This document shows positions 1 to 7,557 of a stretch of 64,000 bases of DNA, in pieces; the first letter of the stretch is position 1; every line of letters starts with the position of its first letter. The notes beneath the pieces were generated by a model. That model did no database searches. It was not told where the DNA came from and saw only the letters and a list, made by a program, of their open reading frames with translations. Origin of the DNA: Paenibacillus_Z sp042653205 (GTDB lineage Bacteria > Bacillota > Bacilli > Paenibacillales > Paenibacillaceae); assembly GCF_042653205.1 (NCBI RefSeq), contig NZ_JBHSHY010000001.1:310001-374000 (forward strand). Reading direction: 5' to 3'. The translations under genes were made by a program, and so were the position numbers.

Positions 1-1
1 A

Positions 2-1435
2 CTGGTAAAGCCCGGTGACAAAATCCCCTCCGACGGCACGGTCGAAGAAGGCCGAAGCTCCGTCAATGAAGCGGCCATTACGGGCGAATCGCTCCCTGTC
101 GAGAAATCGGGCGGAGACCCTGTGTTCGGCGGCAGCATCAATAATGAAGGCGTGCTGCGCATTCGCATCGAAAAGGCGTATAAGGATTCCTCCCTGGCGA
201 AAATCCTGCATCTCGTCGAAGAGGCCCAAGAAACCAAAACGCCGACCGAGCTCTTCATTAATAAATTTGCTCGTTATTATACGCCGCTCATCATGATCAT
301 CGCGGCGCTAGTTATCCTGGTGCCGCCTCTGCTGTTCGGGGGAGACTGGAGCAAATGGGTGTACCAGGGACTGGCCGTACTGATCGTTGGCTGCCCGTGC
401 GCGCTGATACTGGCTTCGCCGATTGCGATCGTATCCGGGATCACGCGTAACGCAAGGAACGGCATCTTAGTGAAAGGCGGTGTCTTCCTCGAGCAATTGG
501 GCAAAATCGACACCCTGGCCTTCGATAAAACGGGAACGCTGACGAAAGGCGAGCCGCACGTCGAGCAAGTCGTGGCGTATGACCGGGAACGCTTCTATCC
601 CGTTGCCGGCGCGATCGAGAAGTCCTCCTCTCACCCTCTGGCCAAAGCGATTCTAAACAAGCTCTCGGAACTCGGCATCGCGATTCCCGAACCGGATGAG
701 ATTCAGACGGTTGCCGGTCAAGGCATCGCCGCAACCGTGCAAGGCGTTCGCTACTGGCTTGGCAATGAGCATAGCATGGCGCATCTCACGATTCCTTCCG
801 ATGTTCGCCAGGACATTCAAGCGCTTAAGGAGCAAGGACTAACACTCGTTCTGTTAGCGGATTCGGAAGCCGTTCTCGGCATGTTCGGCATAGCCGACGA
901 GATCCGCGAGGAGAGCAAGTCGGTGATCGCCGAGCTTCATCAAGCAGGGATCCGCCAGACCGTCATGTTAACGGGGGATCACGCGAAGACCGCGGAAAAA
1001 GTAGCGGGCCTCGTCGGCGTTACGTCGTATTACGGGAACCTGCTTCCCGAAGATAAAGTCAATAAAATAAAAGAGCTTGCCAAGACCGGAAAGGTAGCCA
1101 TGATCGGTGACGGTATCAATGACGCGCCGGCACTTGCCTCGGCGCAGCTTGGCATCGCGATGGGCAAAGGAACGGACATCGCGATCGAAACGGCGGATAT
1201 CGTCCTGATGCAGGACCATCTCGGCAAGCTGCCCGAAGCCGTGAAAGTCGCGAAACGCGTCAACGGAATTATTCGGTTCAACATCGCCGTCGCGCTTGGT
1301 CTAAAGCTCATCGCCCTGCTGCTCACCGTTCCGGGCTTACTGACGCTATGGTTTGCCATCCTGTCCGATATGGGCGCCACGATCTTCGTAACGTTGATCA
1401 GCTTGACGGTTCTGGTCGGCAAGAACAAGCGTTGA
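2..1435 (+). CDS. cadA: Heavy-metal P1B-type ATPase (Cd/Zn/Co type), 5' end outside window
   Basis: The reading frame is already open at base 2, so the N-terminal metal-binding domain and first membrane helices are missing. The visible part starts in the actuator domain with ITGES. A membrane segment with the ion-binding CPC motif (CPCALILASP) follows, then the phosphorylation motif DKTGTLTKG, an SSHPLA-type nucleotide-binding motif, the hinge GDGINDAPAL and two C-terminal helices. CPC followed by ALILASP is typical of the Zn/Cd/Pb exporters (ZntA/CadA) rather than the copper pumps, which read CPCALGLATP as in copA of this window. The product should expel divalent soft metals from the cytoplasm using ATP. 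The substrate is inferred from motifs only; the metal-binding N-terminus that would refine it is not visible. Confidence 0.9.
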   Translation: MVKPGDKIPSDGTVEEGRSSVNEAAITGESLPVEKSGGDPVFGGSINNEGVLRIRIEKAYKDSSLAKILHLVEEAQETKTPTELFINKFARYYTPLIMIIAALVILVPPLLFGGDWSKWVYQGLAVLIVGCPCALILASPIAIVSGITRNARNGILVKGGVFLEQLGKIDTLAFDKTGTLTKGEPHVEQVVAYDRERFYPVAGAIEKSSSHPLAKAILNKLSELGIAIPEPDEIQTVAGQGIAATVQGVRYWLGNEHSMAHLTIPSDVRQDIQALKEQGLTLVLLADSEAVLGMFGIADEIREESKSVIAELHQAGIRQTVMLTGDHAKTAEKVAGLVGVTSYYGNLLPEDKVNKIKELAKTGKVAMIGDGINDAPALASAQLGIAMGKGTDIAIETADIVLMQDHLGKLPEAVKVAKRVNGIIRFNIAVALGLKLIALLLTVPGLLTLWFAILSDMGATIFVTLISLTVLVGKNKR

Positions 1436-1537
1436 CCATGGCCGCCGTACAGCCAACTGCTTACAGCGGCCGATGGATATGATACGATACAAGTTAGTAT
1501 ATCTGAAACCGCGTTCGTTTCACAAAGGAGATCCAGA

Positions 1538-2038
1538 ATGAGACCAAACGTTATACCAACTGTCATCGGACTGCTATCCGCCGCGCTTTTTCTCGGAGGG
1601 TGCGGTATGTCGGCGGACAAACAGAATCATGCGCAGAATCATGCCATGCAGCACGCAGCGAATGGCGACATCAGAGAAACCACCGGCTCGCTCGATCGGC
1701 TCCCCGCCTTCCTCGATGATCAACCCTCTGAGGTCAAAGCGGCTTACTCCATCGCGGCAAGCGTACATGAGCTGCTCGCTTACATTCCCTGTTACTGCGG
1801 TTGCGGCGAGAGCGCCGGGCACCAAAGCAACTTGAATTGCTTTATCCACGAGATGCAAGCGGATGGTTCCGTCATCTGGGACGATCATGGCACGCGCTGC
1901 GGCGTATGTATGGAGACTGCGGTGCTGACTGCCAAGCTGAAGCAGGAAGGAAAGTCCTTAACCGACATCCGTAATACGATAGACGGATTATACCAGCAAG
2001 GCTACGCGGCACCGACACCTACTCCGATGCCGATGTGA
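1538..2038 (+). CDS. PCYCGC-motif lipoprotein
   Basis: A 166-residue exported lipoprotein with signal peptide and lipobox LGGC (lipidated Cys22), followed by a His/Asn-rich linker. The core carries the family signature PCYCGC (Cys85, 87, 89) plus Cys101, Cys121 and Cys124, in a context typical of the Bacillales family 'protein of unknown function with PCYCGC motif'. Six closely spaced cysteines suggest metal or disulfide chemistry outside the membrane. The start has an AAGGAG site 9 bases upstream. It follows the Cd/Zn ATPase by about 100 bases on the same strand and converges on the copper operon, which fits a role in metal handling. The family has no established function that I know of; the metal role is inference from context and cysteines. 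Confidence 0.85.
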   Translation: MRPNVIPTVIGLLSAALFLGGCGMSADKQNHAQNHAMQHAANGDIRETTGSLDRLPAFLDDQPSEVKAAYSIAASVHELLAYIPCYCGCGESAGHQSNLNCFIHEMQADGSVIWDDHGTRCGVCMETAVLTAKLKQEGKSLTDIRNTIDGLYQQGYAAPTPTPMPM

Positions 2039-2059
2039 GGTCGTTTCGATAGGATAATG

Positions 2060-2100
2060 ACCAAGAGCACCGTTCGATGAACGATGCTCTTGGTTTTGTT
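2060..2100 (+). terminator. Rho-independent terminator after the PCYCGC lipoprotein gene
   Basis: A 10-bp stem (2060-2069 with 2085-2094) has an inner CGTTC/GAACG stem, so the whole hairpin is about 15 bp with one mismatch. TTTTGTT follows on the + strand. It sits between convergent genes and may also stop transcription of the copper operon from the other side. Confidence 0.8.
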
Positions 2101-2130
2101 CAAGCACGATGTCGAACCCGGCCACCGGGT

Positions 2131-2376
2131 TCAAATGGATTTCAACAATCCGCTGATTTCGCTTAGATGTTCAGCAAAGCCAACAAACACGTTGTCACCG
2201 ATCACGATCGTCGGAACAATCTGCTTGCCCGTCAAGTCCCAGACTTCTCTGGGATACTTGGGGTCCTCTTCGCAATTGAACTCTACGTAACGGACATCCT
2301 GTTCGTCGAAATAACGCTTGGCATAATGGCAGTCGCTGCAGGTCGGGATCGTATAGATTGTTACCGGTTCTTTCAT
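2131..2376 (-). CDS. Glutaredoxin-family thiol-disulfide protein
   Basis: An 81-residue single-domain thioredoxin-fold protein. The redox motif CSDC is at residues 13-16 after the first beta strand. The cis-proline loop reads IVPTIVIGD, followed by a GF..HLSEI helix as in NrdH/glutaredoxin-like proteins. Such proteins reduce disulfides or glutathione- or bacillithiol-mixed disulfides in the cytosol. The start is preceded by AAGGAG at about 10 bases. It is the last gene of the copper operon, about 35 bases after the sulfite-reductase-like gene, which suggests it repairs thiols oxidised or blocked by copper. That role is inferred from position; a NrdH role in ribonucleotide reduction is less likely because no nrd genes are near. 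Confidence 0.8.
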   Translation of the reverse strand: MKEPVTIYTIPTCSDCHYAKRYFDEQDVRYVEFNCEEDPKYPREVWDLTGKQIVPTIVIGDNVFVGFAEHLSEISGLLKSI

Positions 2377-2411
2377 CGTACGTACACTCCTTTTGATTCA
2401 GGATCGCTTCC

Positions 2412-3041
2412 TTACCTTCCGTTCAGCGCGAGCTGCCGGAGCGCTTCAAGCGAGACCCGATCCACGAATTTGCTGAACTTTTCTTTGCCTTTGGCATGTT
2501 CTTTATAATAATCGATAAGAGCGGAGATGGAAGGCACGAGCCGGTCTTCCGTTATTCCCTTCACGAGCAGCTTGGCGAAGGACGTCTTCAGCCCCTTCGG
2601 TTCGCCGCCAACGTAGATGTCGAATGTATCTCGCATTTTCACAACGCCGATATCCTTAAGCAGCGGTTCACTGGTGCCAAGTGCGCATCCCGCGTAGCCG
2701 ATCTTCAGAGGCGTTGGCGTTTCGATGCCGGCGATCGCTCGATTGAGCGTTTTGGCCGTTTCGAGTCCCGCCTCCTCGGCCCCTTTGCAGAAGTTGCAGG
2801 CTAGTAAGCTTTTCGTCGCGAATCCCGCCGGATTTACTTCAAGTCCTTGACGCTCAAGCTCCTCCGAGATCGCTGCCCGCCGTCCAACCGGAACCTCGAC
2901 ATAGAGCTGTTTGAATGAAGTCATCTCGATTTTGGCATCTGCCCCTGCAACGGAACCGATAATCGCCAGCTGCTGCGGCGTGAACAGGCTCCCGCCCAGC
3001 TGGATCGGAGGGCTTACGGCAATTTTGGTCTTGTCCGCCAA
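2412..3041 (-). CDS. Reduced nitrite/sulfite-reductase-like ferredoxin-domain protein
   Basis: About 209 residues resembling one half of a siroheme sulfite/nitrite reductase: an N-terminal ferredoxin-like half domain (IIGSVAGADAKIEMTSFKQL) and a 4Fe-4S/siroheme region. In the full enzymes four cysteines lie as C-x5-C and C-x3-C. Here I see only CNFC (Cys82, Cys85) and a single cysteine in AGCALGT (Cys119), so the set is incomplete and the first pair is closer than usual. It is therefore unlikely to be a normal siroheme enzyme. An ATG lies 18 bases upstream of the chosen TTG, but AGGAG overlaps that codon region and is correctly spaced only for the TTG at 3041. It lies between the His-rich lipoprotein and the glutaredoxin in the copper operon; its role is unknown. 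Confidence 0.7.
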   Translation of the reverse strand: MADKTKIAVSPPIQLGGSLFTPQQLAIIGSVAGADAKIEMTSFKQLYVEVPVGRRAAISEELERQGLEVNPAGFATKSLLACNFCKGAEEAGLETAKTLNRAIAGIETPTPLKIGYAGCALGTSEPLLKDIGVVKMRDTFDIYVGGEPKGLKTSFAKLLVKGITEDRLVPSISALIDYYKEHAKGKEKFSKFVDRVSLEALRQLALNGR

Positions 3042-3071
3042 GGGAATCTCTCCTCTCATCGATTGTCTGGA

Positions 3072-3905
3072 TTACTGAATCTCGACTACGAACGGTACCG
3101 TAAAGACATTGCGCTGATGTTGGAATTGCCCCCATATCTTATAGGTGCCGCTCTTTGGGAATGAGGTTGCGAATTCTGCCTTAGGGCCGGTCGCGGTTTC
3201 ATTGACCGGGTGGACATGGAGGTATTGTTCGGCATCCGCGGAAAGGATAACGACATGACCGACAGCTCCCAGATAAGGCTCCAGATTACGAATCCCCTCT
3301 TTGGTCCGGGCATCAAGAATATTGAAAGTCAGGGTTACCTCCTCTGCCGGCTTCGTACCGGATAGGGAGAGTTCAACCTCCTTTCCATCGACGATTTTCT
3401 CCAGCTTCGCATCGGCTTTGATGTCTGCATGCACCCCTTCTGTCCCCTCCACCTTCACCCATTCACTGCGCGTCACGCTGGATCCGCCTTTAGGAATGAA
3501 ATCGGCAATGACTTTGTAATCCCCTCCGGTCGGGAAAGAAGTCTCGATCGCAAACTCGTGATTCACGATGATGAGATGCAGCAGCTTTTCACGATTGAGC
3601 TCAAACTCCATCACCGGCTTTCCGTCCTGACCCGTGATTTGAATGTCCATTTCCGTACGTTCGTTGGCTTTGGCTGGTCCCGATGCAAATGTAAACGACG
3701 CTTGGAGGTTGTTGGCTTCGGCAGGTTGATCGGTACCGTGTCTTCCGTGCCCTCCATGTCCGCTTGAGCTGCCGGTTGGCGTTGCGGCGCTAGTCGCCTG
3801 GTGACTGGCACCATGGTCGGCATGACCGGCTTTAGTGGCGTTCCCGCAAGCAGTTAGCAGACTGAGGGCAAGCATACTGCCAACCAACATCCATCTCGTA
3901 TTCAT
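3072..3905 (-). CDS. Histidine-rich lipoprotein with two related beta domains, copper operon
   Basis: A 277-residue lipoprotein with signal peptide and lipobox LLTAC (Cys20). A Gly/His-rich stretch with several GH and HGG motifs (residues about 27-60) follows, a likely copper- or zinc-binding tail. Two Ig-like beta domains come next and repeat each other: one contains LLHLIIVNHEF, then SFPTGGDYKVIADF; the other contains GHVVILS and YLHVHPV, then SFPKSGTYKIWGQF. The LHVHP/NH residues may hold a metal. The layout resembles YtkA-like/FixH-like secreted proteins found beside copper ATPases. GGGGGG stands about 9 bases before the ATG. The gene starts 18 bases after copA ends and so is co-transcribed with it. 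Extracytoplasmic copper binding is inferred. Confidence 0.75.
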   Translation of the reverse strand: MNTRWMLVGSMLALSLLTACGNATKAGHADHGASHQATSAATPTGSSSGHGGHGRHGTDQPAEANNLQASFTFASGPAKANERTEMDIQITGQDGKPVMEFELNREKLLHLIIVNHEFAIETSFPTGGDYKVIADFIPKGGSSVTRSEWVKVEGTEGVHADIKADAKLEKIVDGKEVELSLSGTKPAEEVTLTFNILDARTKEGIRNLEPYLGAVGHVVILSADAEQYLHVHPVNETATGPKAEFATSFPKSGTYKIWGQFQHQRNVFTVPFVVEIQ

Positions 3906-3923
3906 TAAGAATACCCCCCGTTC

Positions 3924-6377
3924 CTATCTAATGTTCAAGCGTTCGGGTATTATGGTAACCCGCTGCAGACGGAGCGCGTTCAGTACTACGGATACCGAGC
4001 TTAAAGCCATCGCCGCACCTGCAACCCACGGTGCTAAAAAACCAATCGCGGCAATCGGAATCCCGAGCGTGTTGTAGCCCAGTGCCCAGAACAAGTTTTG
4101 CTTGATATTGCTCATGGTCTTGCGGCTCATGTAGATCGCATCGGGAATGCTCGACAGGTCTCCGCGCATCAGGGTCACATCCGCCGCTTCCATGGCTACG
4201 TCCGTACCCGTGCCGATCGCCATGCCGATATCCGCCGTCGCGAGGGCAGGCGCATCATTGATCCCATCTCCGACCATGGCTACTTTCTTGCCTTGTGCTT
4301 GCAGTTTCTTCACTTCTTCCGCTTTCCCTTCCGGAAGCACTTCCGCGCGCACATGGTCGATCCCGACAAGAGCCGCGATGGCCTTGGCAGTCCGTTCGTT
4401 ATCGCCCGTGATCATGATGACCTCAATGCCCATCGCTTTCAGACGGCTGACAGCAGCTTTCGACGTTTCCTTAATCGTATCCGCCACGGCGACCATTCCG
4501 GCGTAGTGATTGTCGATTGCAACCAGCATAACGGTCTTGCCGGCCTCTTCTAGATGTGCCATCGCTTGATACGCATGCTTCGCCTCTACTTCGTACGTTT
4601 CCATGAGCTTGCGCGTACCGATTAGCAGCTGTTTGCCTTCGATGGCGGCTTTGATCCCGAAACCCGGAATGGCTTCGAAAGCATCCGTACCCGGAAGCTC
4701 GATATTTTTCTCCTGGATCCCCGCAACGATCGCTTCCGCCAGCGGGTGCTCCGAATTTTTCTCAGCCGCGCCGACGAGCCGGAGGAACTCGGTTACATTC
4801 CCTTCCGCGTATACGTCCGTTAATTCCGGTTTCCCTTTCGTTACGGTGCCGGTTTTGTCGAGCATGATCGCGTCGATTCGATGCGTCTGTTCGAGATGCT
4901 CCCCGCCCTTGAATAAAATGCCGAGCTCTGCCGCGCGTCCCGATCCTGCCATGATGGATGTCGGCGTTGCCAATCCAAGTGCGCACGGGCACGCGATGAC
5001 GAGGATGGCGATCGCAATCTCCAGCGCCTCGGGTAATTCACCGGGCGTCACGAGGAAATACCATACCAGGAAAGCAATGACCGCGATGCCAACCACGATC
5101 GGAACGAAAATGCCGGAGATCACGTCCGCGACCCTTTGAATCGGCGCTTTCGAGCCTTGCGCTTCTTCCACGACTTTGATGATTTGCGCTAGCGCCGTTT
5201 CTTTGCCGACTTTCGTTGCTTTGATCCGAAGCATGCCGTTTTTGTTGATCGTAGCGCCGATAACCGCATCTCCGGGCTTCTTCTCAACCGGAAGACTCTC
5301 ACCCGTGAGCATCGATTCGTCTACCGACGACTCACCCTCGAGCACTTCCCCGTCCACCGCAACTTTATCGCCGGGACGAACGAGCACGATATCGCCTGCG
5401 ATCACTTCATCGACCGGAATCGTCATCTCTTGACCGGCACGAACGACCAGCGCCGTCTTGGCTTTTAACCCCATTAAGGATTTGATCGCTTCCGATGTCC
5501 GGCCCTTCGCGAGGGACTCGAACAGTTTCCCCAGGATGACGAGTGTAATGAGGATCGAGCTCGTTTCATAGTACAAGGACGGACTGTGATGCATGCCGTC
5601 TCCCATGGCGAACCAATCGATCGTCACATACAGACTGTAAAGGTACGCGGCAGACGTTCCAAGGGAGACCAGGACGTCCATATTCGCGCTTTTATTGCGA
5701 AGGGCCTTATAGGCCCCTACGTAAAACGGTTTGCCGACATAAAATTGCACCGGAGTGGCCAAGAGAAGCTGGATCCATGGGTTCATCAGCAATTCGGGCA
5801 CGTAGATCCAGGAGGTAAACGAAAAGTGAGCGACCATGCTCCACAAGAGCGGGAGTGAGAGGATTGCCGAGATAAGCAGCTTACGTTTTTGATGGCGTAT
5901 TTCATTCCCGCGGCGATCAGATCCATCTTCGTTGTCCTTCTTCGCGATCGCTTTATAACCAAGCTGCTTGACTTTGTTTTGCATATCCGCAATCGAGACT
6001 TCGCCGGGCGAATATTCCACCCGGGCCGTCTCCATGGCAAAGTTCACGGTGGCATTCGATACGCCGGGCAGCTTATTAAGCCCCTTCTCGATGCGGTTGG
6101 CGCAAGCGGCGCAAGTCATCCCTTCCAGCTGAAACTGGGCCACTTCTTTGGCCGTGTCGTACCCGAGCTTCTTAATGGTCGCTTCAAGATTTTCGATGCC
6201 GACCTTCGCGGGATCGAACGTGACGCTTGCCTTTTCCAATGCAAAGTTGACATTGGCGGAAGTGACGCCATCCAATTTACCCAGGCCTTTTTCAATTCGG
6301 TTGGCGCAAGCGGCGCAAGTCATGCCCGCGATTTGCAATGTCGTTTGCATGGTTTCTAGCGAAGTTGTGGTTTCCAC
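3924..6377 (-). CDS. copA: Copper-exporting P1B-type ATPase
   Basis: A full-length 817-residue Cu(I) pump. Two N-terminal HMA domains carry MTCAAC (Cys21/Cys24 and Cys89/Cys92). Then come paired membrane helices, the actuator motif TGES, the membrane motif ACPCALGLATP that binds Cu(I), the phosphorylation site DKTGTVTKG, the HP motif SEHPLA, GDGINDAPAL and the C-terminal helices with the YNTLGIP motif. All catalytic motifs are intact. It starts at GTG with GAGGAG about 9 bases upstream. It lies about 30 bases after copZ and shares its CsoR-controlled promoter. It pumps Cu(I) out of the cytoplasm, receiving the ion from CopZ. Confidence 0.97.
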   Translation of the reverse strand: METTTSLETMQTTLQIAGMTCAACANRIEKGLGKLDGVTSANVNFALEKASVTFDPAKVGIENLEATIKKLGYDTAKEVAQFQLEGMTCAACANRIEKGLNKLPGVSNATVNFAMETARVEYSPGEVSIADMQNKVKQLGYKAIAKKDNEDGSDRRGNEIRHQKRKLLISAILSLPLLWSMVAHFSFTSWIYVPELLMNPWIQLLLATPVQFYVGKPFYVGAYKALRNKSANMDVLVSLGTSAAYLYSLYVTIDWFAMGDGMHHSPSLYYETSSILITLVILGKLFESLAKGRTSEAIKSLMGLKAKTALVVRAGQEMTIPVDEVIAGDIVLVRPGDKVAVDGEVLEGESSVDESMLTGESLPVEKKPGDAVIGATINKNGMLRIKATKVGKETALAQIIKVVEEAQGSKAPIQRVADVISGIFVPIVVGIAVIAFLVWYFLVTPGELPEALEIAIAILVIACPCALGLATPTSIMAGSGRAAELGILFKGGEHLEQTHRIDAIMLDKTGTVTKGKPELTDVYAEGNVTEFLRLVGAAEKNSEHPLAEAIVAGIQEKNIELPGTDAFEAIPGFGIKAAIEGKQLLIGTRKLMETYEVEAKHAYQAMAHLEEAGKTVMLVAIDNHYAGMVAVADTIKETSKAAVSRLKAMGIEVIMITGDNERTAKAIAALVGIDHVRAEVLPEGKAEEVKKLQAQGKKVAMVGDGINDAPALATADIGMAIGTGTDVAMEAADVTLMRGDLSSIPDAIYMSRKTMSNIKQNLFWALGYNTLGIPIAAIGFLAPWVAGAAMALSSVSVVLNALRLQRVTIIPERLNIR

Positions 6378-6406
6378 AATCGTTCACTCCTCGTTTTTTG
6401 GATGAT

Positions 6407-6607
6407 TTACACCACGTCGTATCCTTGTTCTTCAATCGTTTCTTTGATCCGTTCGAGCGAGATTTGATTATCATCGAAAGCTACCTCCACCGATTCGTTC
6501 CGGAGATTCACTTTTCCGACCGCACCGATTTCTTTGAGCGCCCCTTCGATGGAAATTACGCAGTGCTGGCAGCTCATACCTTGAACTTGCAGCGTCGTGT
6601 TTCTCAT
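6407..6607 (-). CDS. copZ: Copper chaperone
   Basis: A 66-residue single HMA domain with the Cu(I) motif MSCQHC (Cys13, Cys16) on the first loop and the usual beta-alpha-beta-beta-alpha-beta pattern, length normal for CopZ. It carries cytosolic Cu(I) and hands it to the HMA domains of CopA, which is encoded immediately downstream. GGGAAGAG lies upstream of the ATG. Its own promoter with a CsoR box lies about 55 bases upstream, so copZA can be induced separately from csoR. Confidence 0.95.
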   Translation of the reverse strand: MRNTTLQVQGMSCQHCVISIEGALKEIGAVGKVNLRNESVEVAFDDNQISLERIKETIEEQGYDVV

Positions 6608-6659
6608 TTATTCTCTTCCCTTCATCCGGAATTGGATTGTCATTCCAGCTCTCGAATGT

Positions 6660-6688
6660 AGTATACCCCACCACCCTATATTTCTCAA
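6660..6688 (-). promoter_or_regulatory. copZA promoter with CsoR operator
   Basis: Read on the - strand: -35 TTGAGA (6683-6688), a 17-base spacer and -10 TATACT (6660-6665). The 19-bp element TATAGGGTGGTGGGGTATA (6662-6680) fills the spacer and overlaps the -10. It is nearly identical to the element at the csoR promoter and has the G-tract flanked by TATA/GTATA shape of known CsoR boxes. Binding of apo-CsoR here would block RNA polymerase; Cu(I) would release it. Confidence 0.88.
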
Positions 6689-6781
6689 GGCCTTTCCACA
6701 AAATATCTCACTTCCCTCTTCTGACGATTGCATGACCTCCCAGATTGAAGGGGACCCCGTTCTTCTTGACGGAAATCGCCC

Positions 6782-6862
6782 GCCCGCCCGGACCAACTCA
6801 ATCAATGCCGCCAAACTCGCAATGCCTCCGCCGACGATTGCCACATTGCAGAACCGTTTCAT
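6782..6862 (-). pseudogene. Short Rossmann-type FAD/NAD-binding remnant
   Basis: The translated start, with AIVGGGIASLAALIELV, is a clear beta-alpha-beta nucleotide-binding motif of a flavoprotein oxidoreductase. After about 27 residues the similarity stops. The frame stays open to the copZ start, but what follows contains the copZ promoter and looks non-coding. No ribosome site of note is visible. It is best read as the 5' stub of a lost flavoprotein gene between csoR and copZ. A small functional peptide cannot be excluded. Confidence 0.5.
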
Positions 6863-7011
6863 TCTCCATTCCTGTTCGCTATTCCGTCCTTTATCAACTA
6901 AGATGAAATTTACCGCGATTCTGTGACAGAATGCCTCGCAAGCGATCCTTCTATCGCATTTTCATCAATCCTTAGAGGAGCAAAATACTCCCCCGCCCTA
7001 TCTAATAGCGC

Positions 7012-7035
7012 AAAAAAAAGCAGCTGCTCGCTGCT
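7012..7035 (-). terminator. Rho-independent terminator of csoR
   Basis: On the - strand, stem AGCAGC/GCTGCT (7019-7024 with 7030-7035) with a 5-base loop is followed by eight T. It begins only a few bases after the csoR stop codon. It should separate csoR from copZA, which fits the separate promoter of copZ. Confidence 0.8.
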
Positions 7036-7041
7036 CGCTCT

Positions 7042-7392
7042 TCATTTTATGAGTTTATTCATCGTGACCATAAGCTCCGTCAAGACTTCGGTATCTCCGT
7101 CCTGGATTCGTTCGACGACGCAGCTGTGAAGGTGATGCTGCAACAATAGCTTACCTACGCCGTTCAAGGCGGACTGGACGGAGGCGATCTGATTCAAAAC
7201 ATCGTCGCAATACGTATCTTTCTCGATTAACCCTTTCAGTCCCCTTACCTGACCTTCGATCCGATTCAACCGGCTAATTAGGTTGTTTTTTACTTTATCC
7301 GAATGATGGCTTTTTCGTTCCGCCCCGTCCGTCGAACAACAATTCGAATCATGTTCGTTCATTTGCTCCACCTTTTCCAGCTCCAAGTTCAT
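7042..7392 (-). CDS. csoR: Copper-sensing repressor CsoR
   Basis: A 116-residue all-helical DUF156 repressor. The Cu(I) ligands are all present with canonical spacing: Cys62, His87 and Cys91 (Cys-x24-His-x3-Cys, as in the Bacillus and Mycobacterium proteins). The RLNRIEGQVRGL helix is the family hallmark. Compared with typical CsoR there is a longer N-terminus of about 30 residues that contains CC and HH pairs. AGGAGG stands 8 bases before the ATG. It represses its own promoter and that of copZA until Cu(I) binds. The persulfide-sensing relative CstR lacks the His ligand, so CsoR is the better call. Confidence 0.95.
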   Translation of the reverse strand: MNLELEKVEQMNEHDSNCCSTDGAERKSHHSDKVKNNLISRLNRIEGQVRGLKGLIEKDTYCDDVLNQIASVQSALNGVGKLLLQHHLHSCVVERIQDGDTEVLTELMVTMNKLIK

Positions 7393-7415
7393 AAGATTCG
7401 CCTCCTCGTTTTATT

Positions 7416-7444
7416 ATTATACTATACCCCCACTCCCTATACAA
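7416..7444 (-). promoter_or_regulatory. csoR promoter with CsoR operator
   Basis: Read on the - strand: -35 TTGTAT (7439-7444), 17-base spacer, -10 TATAAT (7416-7421). The spacer holds TATAGGGAGTGGGGGTATA (7423-7441), matching the copZ element in most positions. This implies autoregulation by CsoR. Confidence 0.9.
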
Positions 7445-7479
7445 TGACAGGAACGCGCAGTCAAAATTTCATTGCTTGC

Positions 7480-7523
7480 AAAAAAAAAAAATAGAAGCTG
7501 CCAATTAAACTGGCGGCTTCTAT
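7480..7523 (-). terminator. Rho-independent terminator of the aldehyde dehydrogenase gene
   Basis: A 12-bp stem (7491-7502 with 7512-7523, one G-T pair) with a 9-base loop, followed on the - strand by twelve T. It lies about 35 bases after the stop codon of the gene at 7558. It also insulates the divergent promoter region of csoR. Confidence 0.88.
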
Positions 7524-7557
7524 TTTATTCGGCCCTGGCTTTGCGAACGTATGTTGG

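Noticed and set aside
6608..6862. 84-codon frame between csoR and copZ as a full gene
   Set aside because: Only the first 27 residues look like a flavoprotein; the rest contains the copZ promoter and CsoR box. Recorded only as a remnant.
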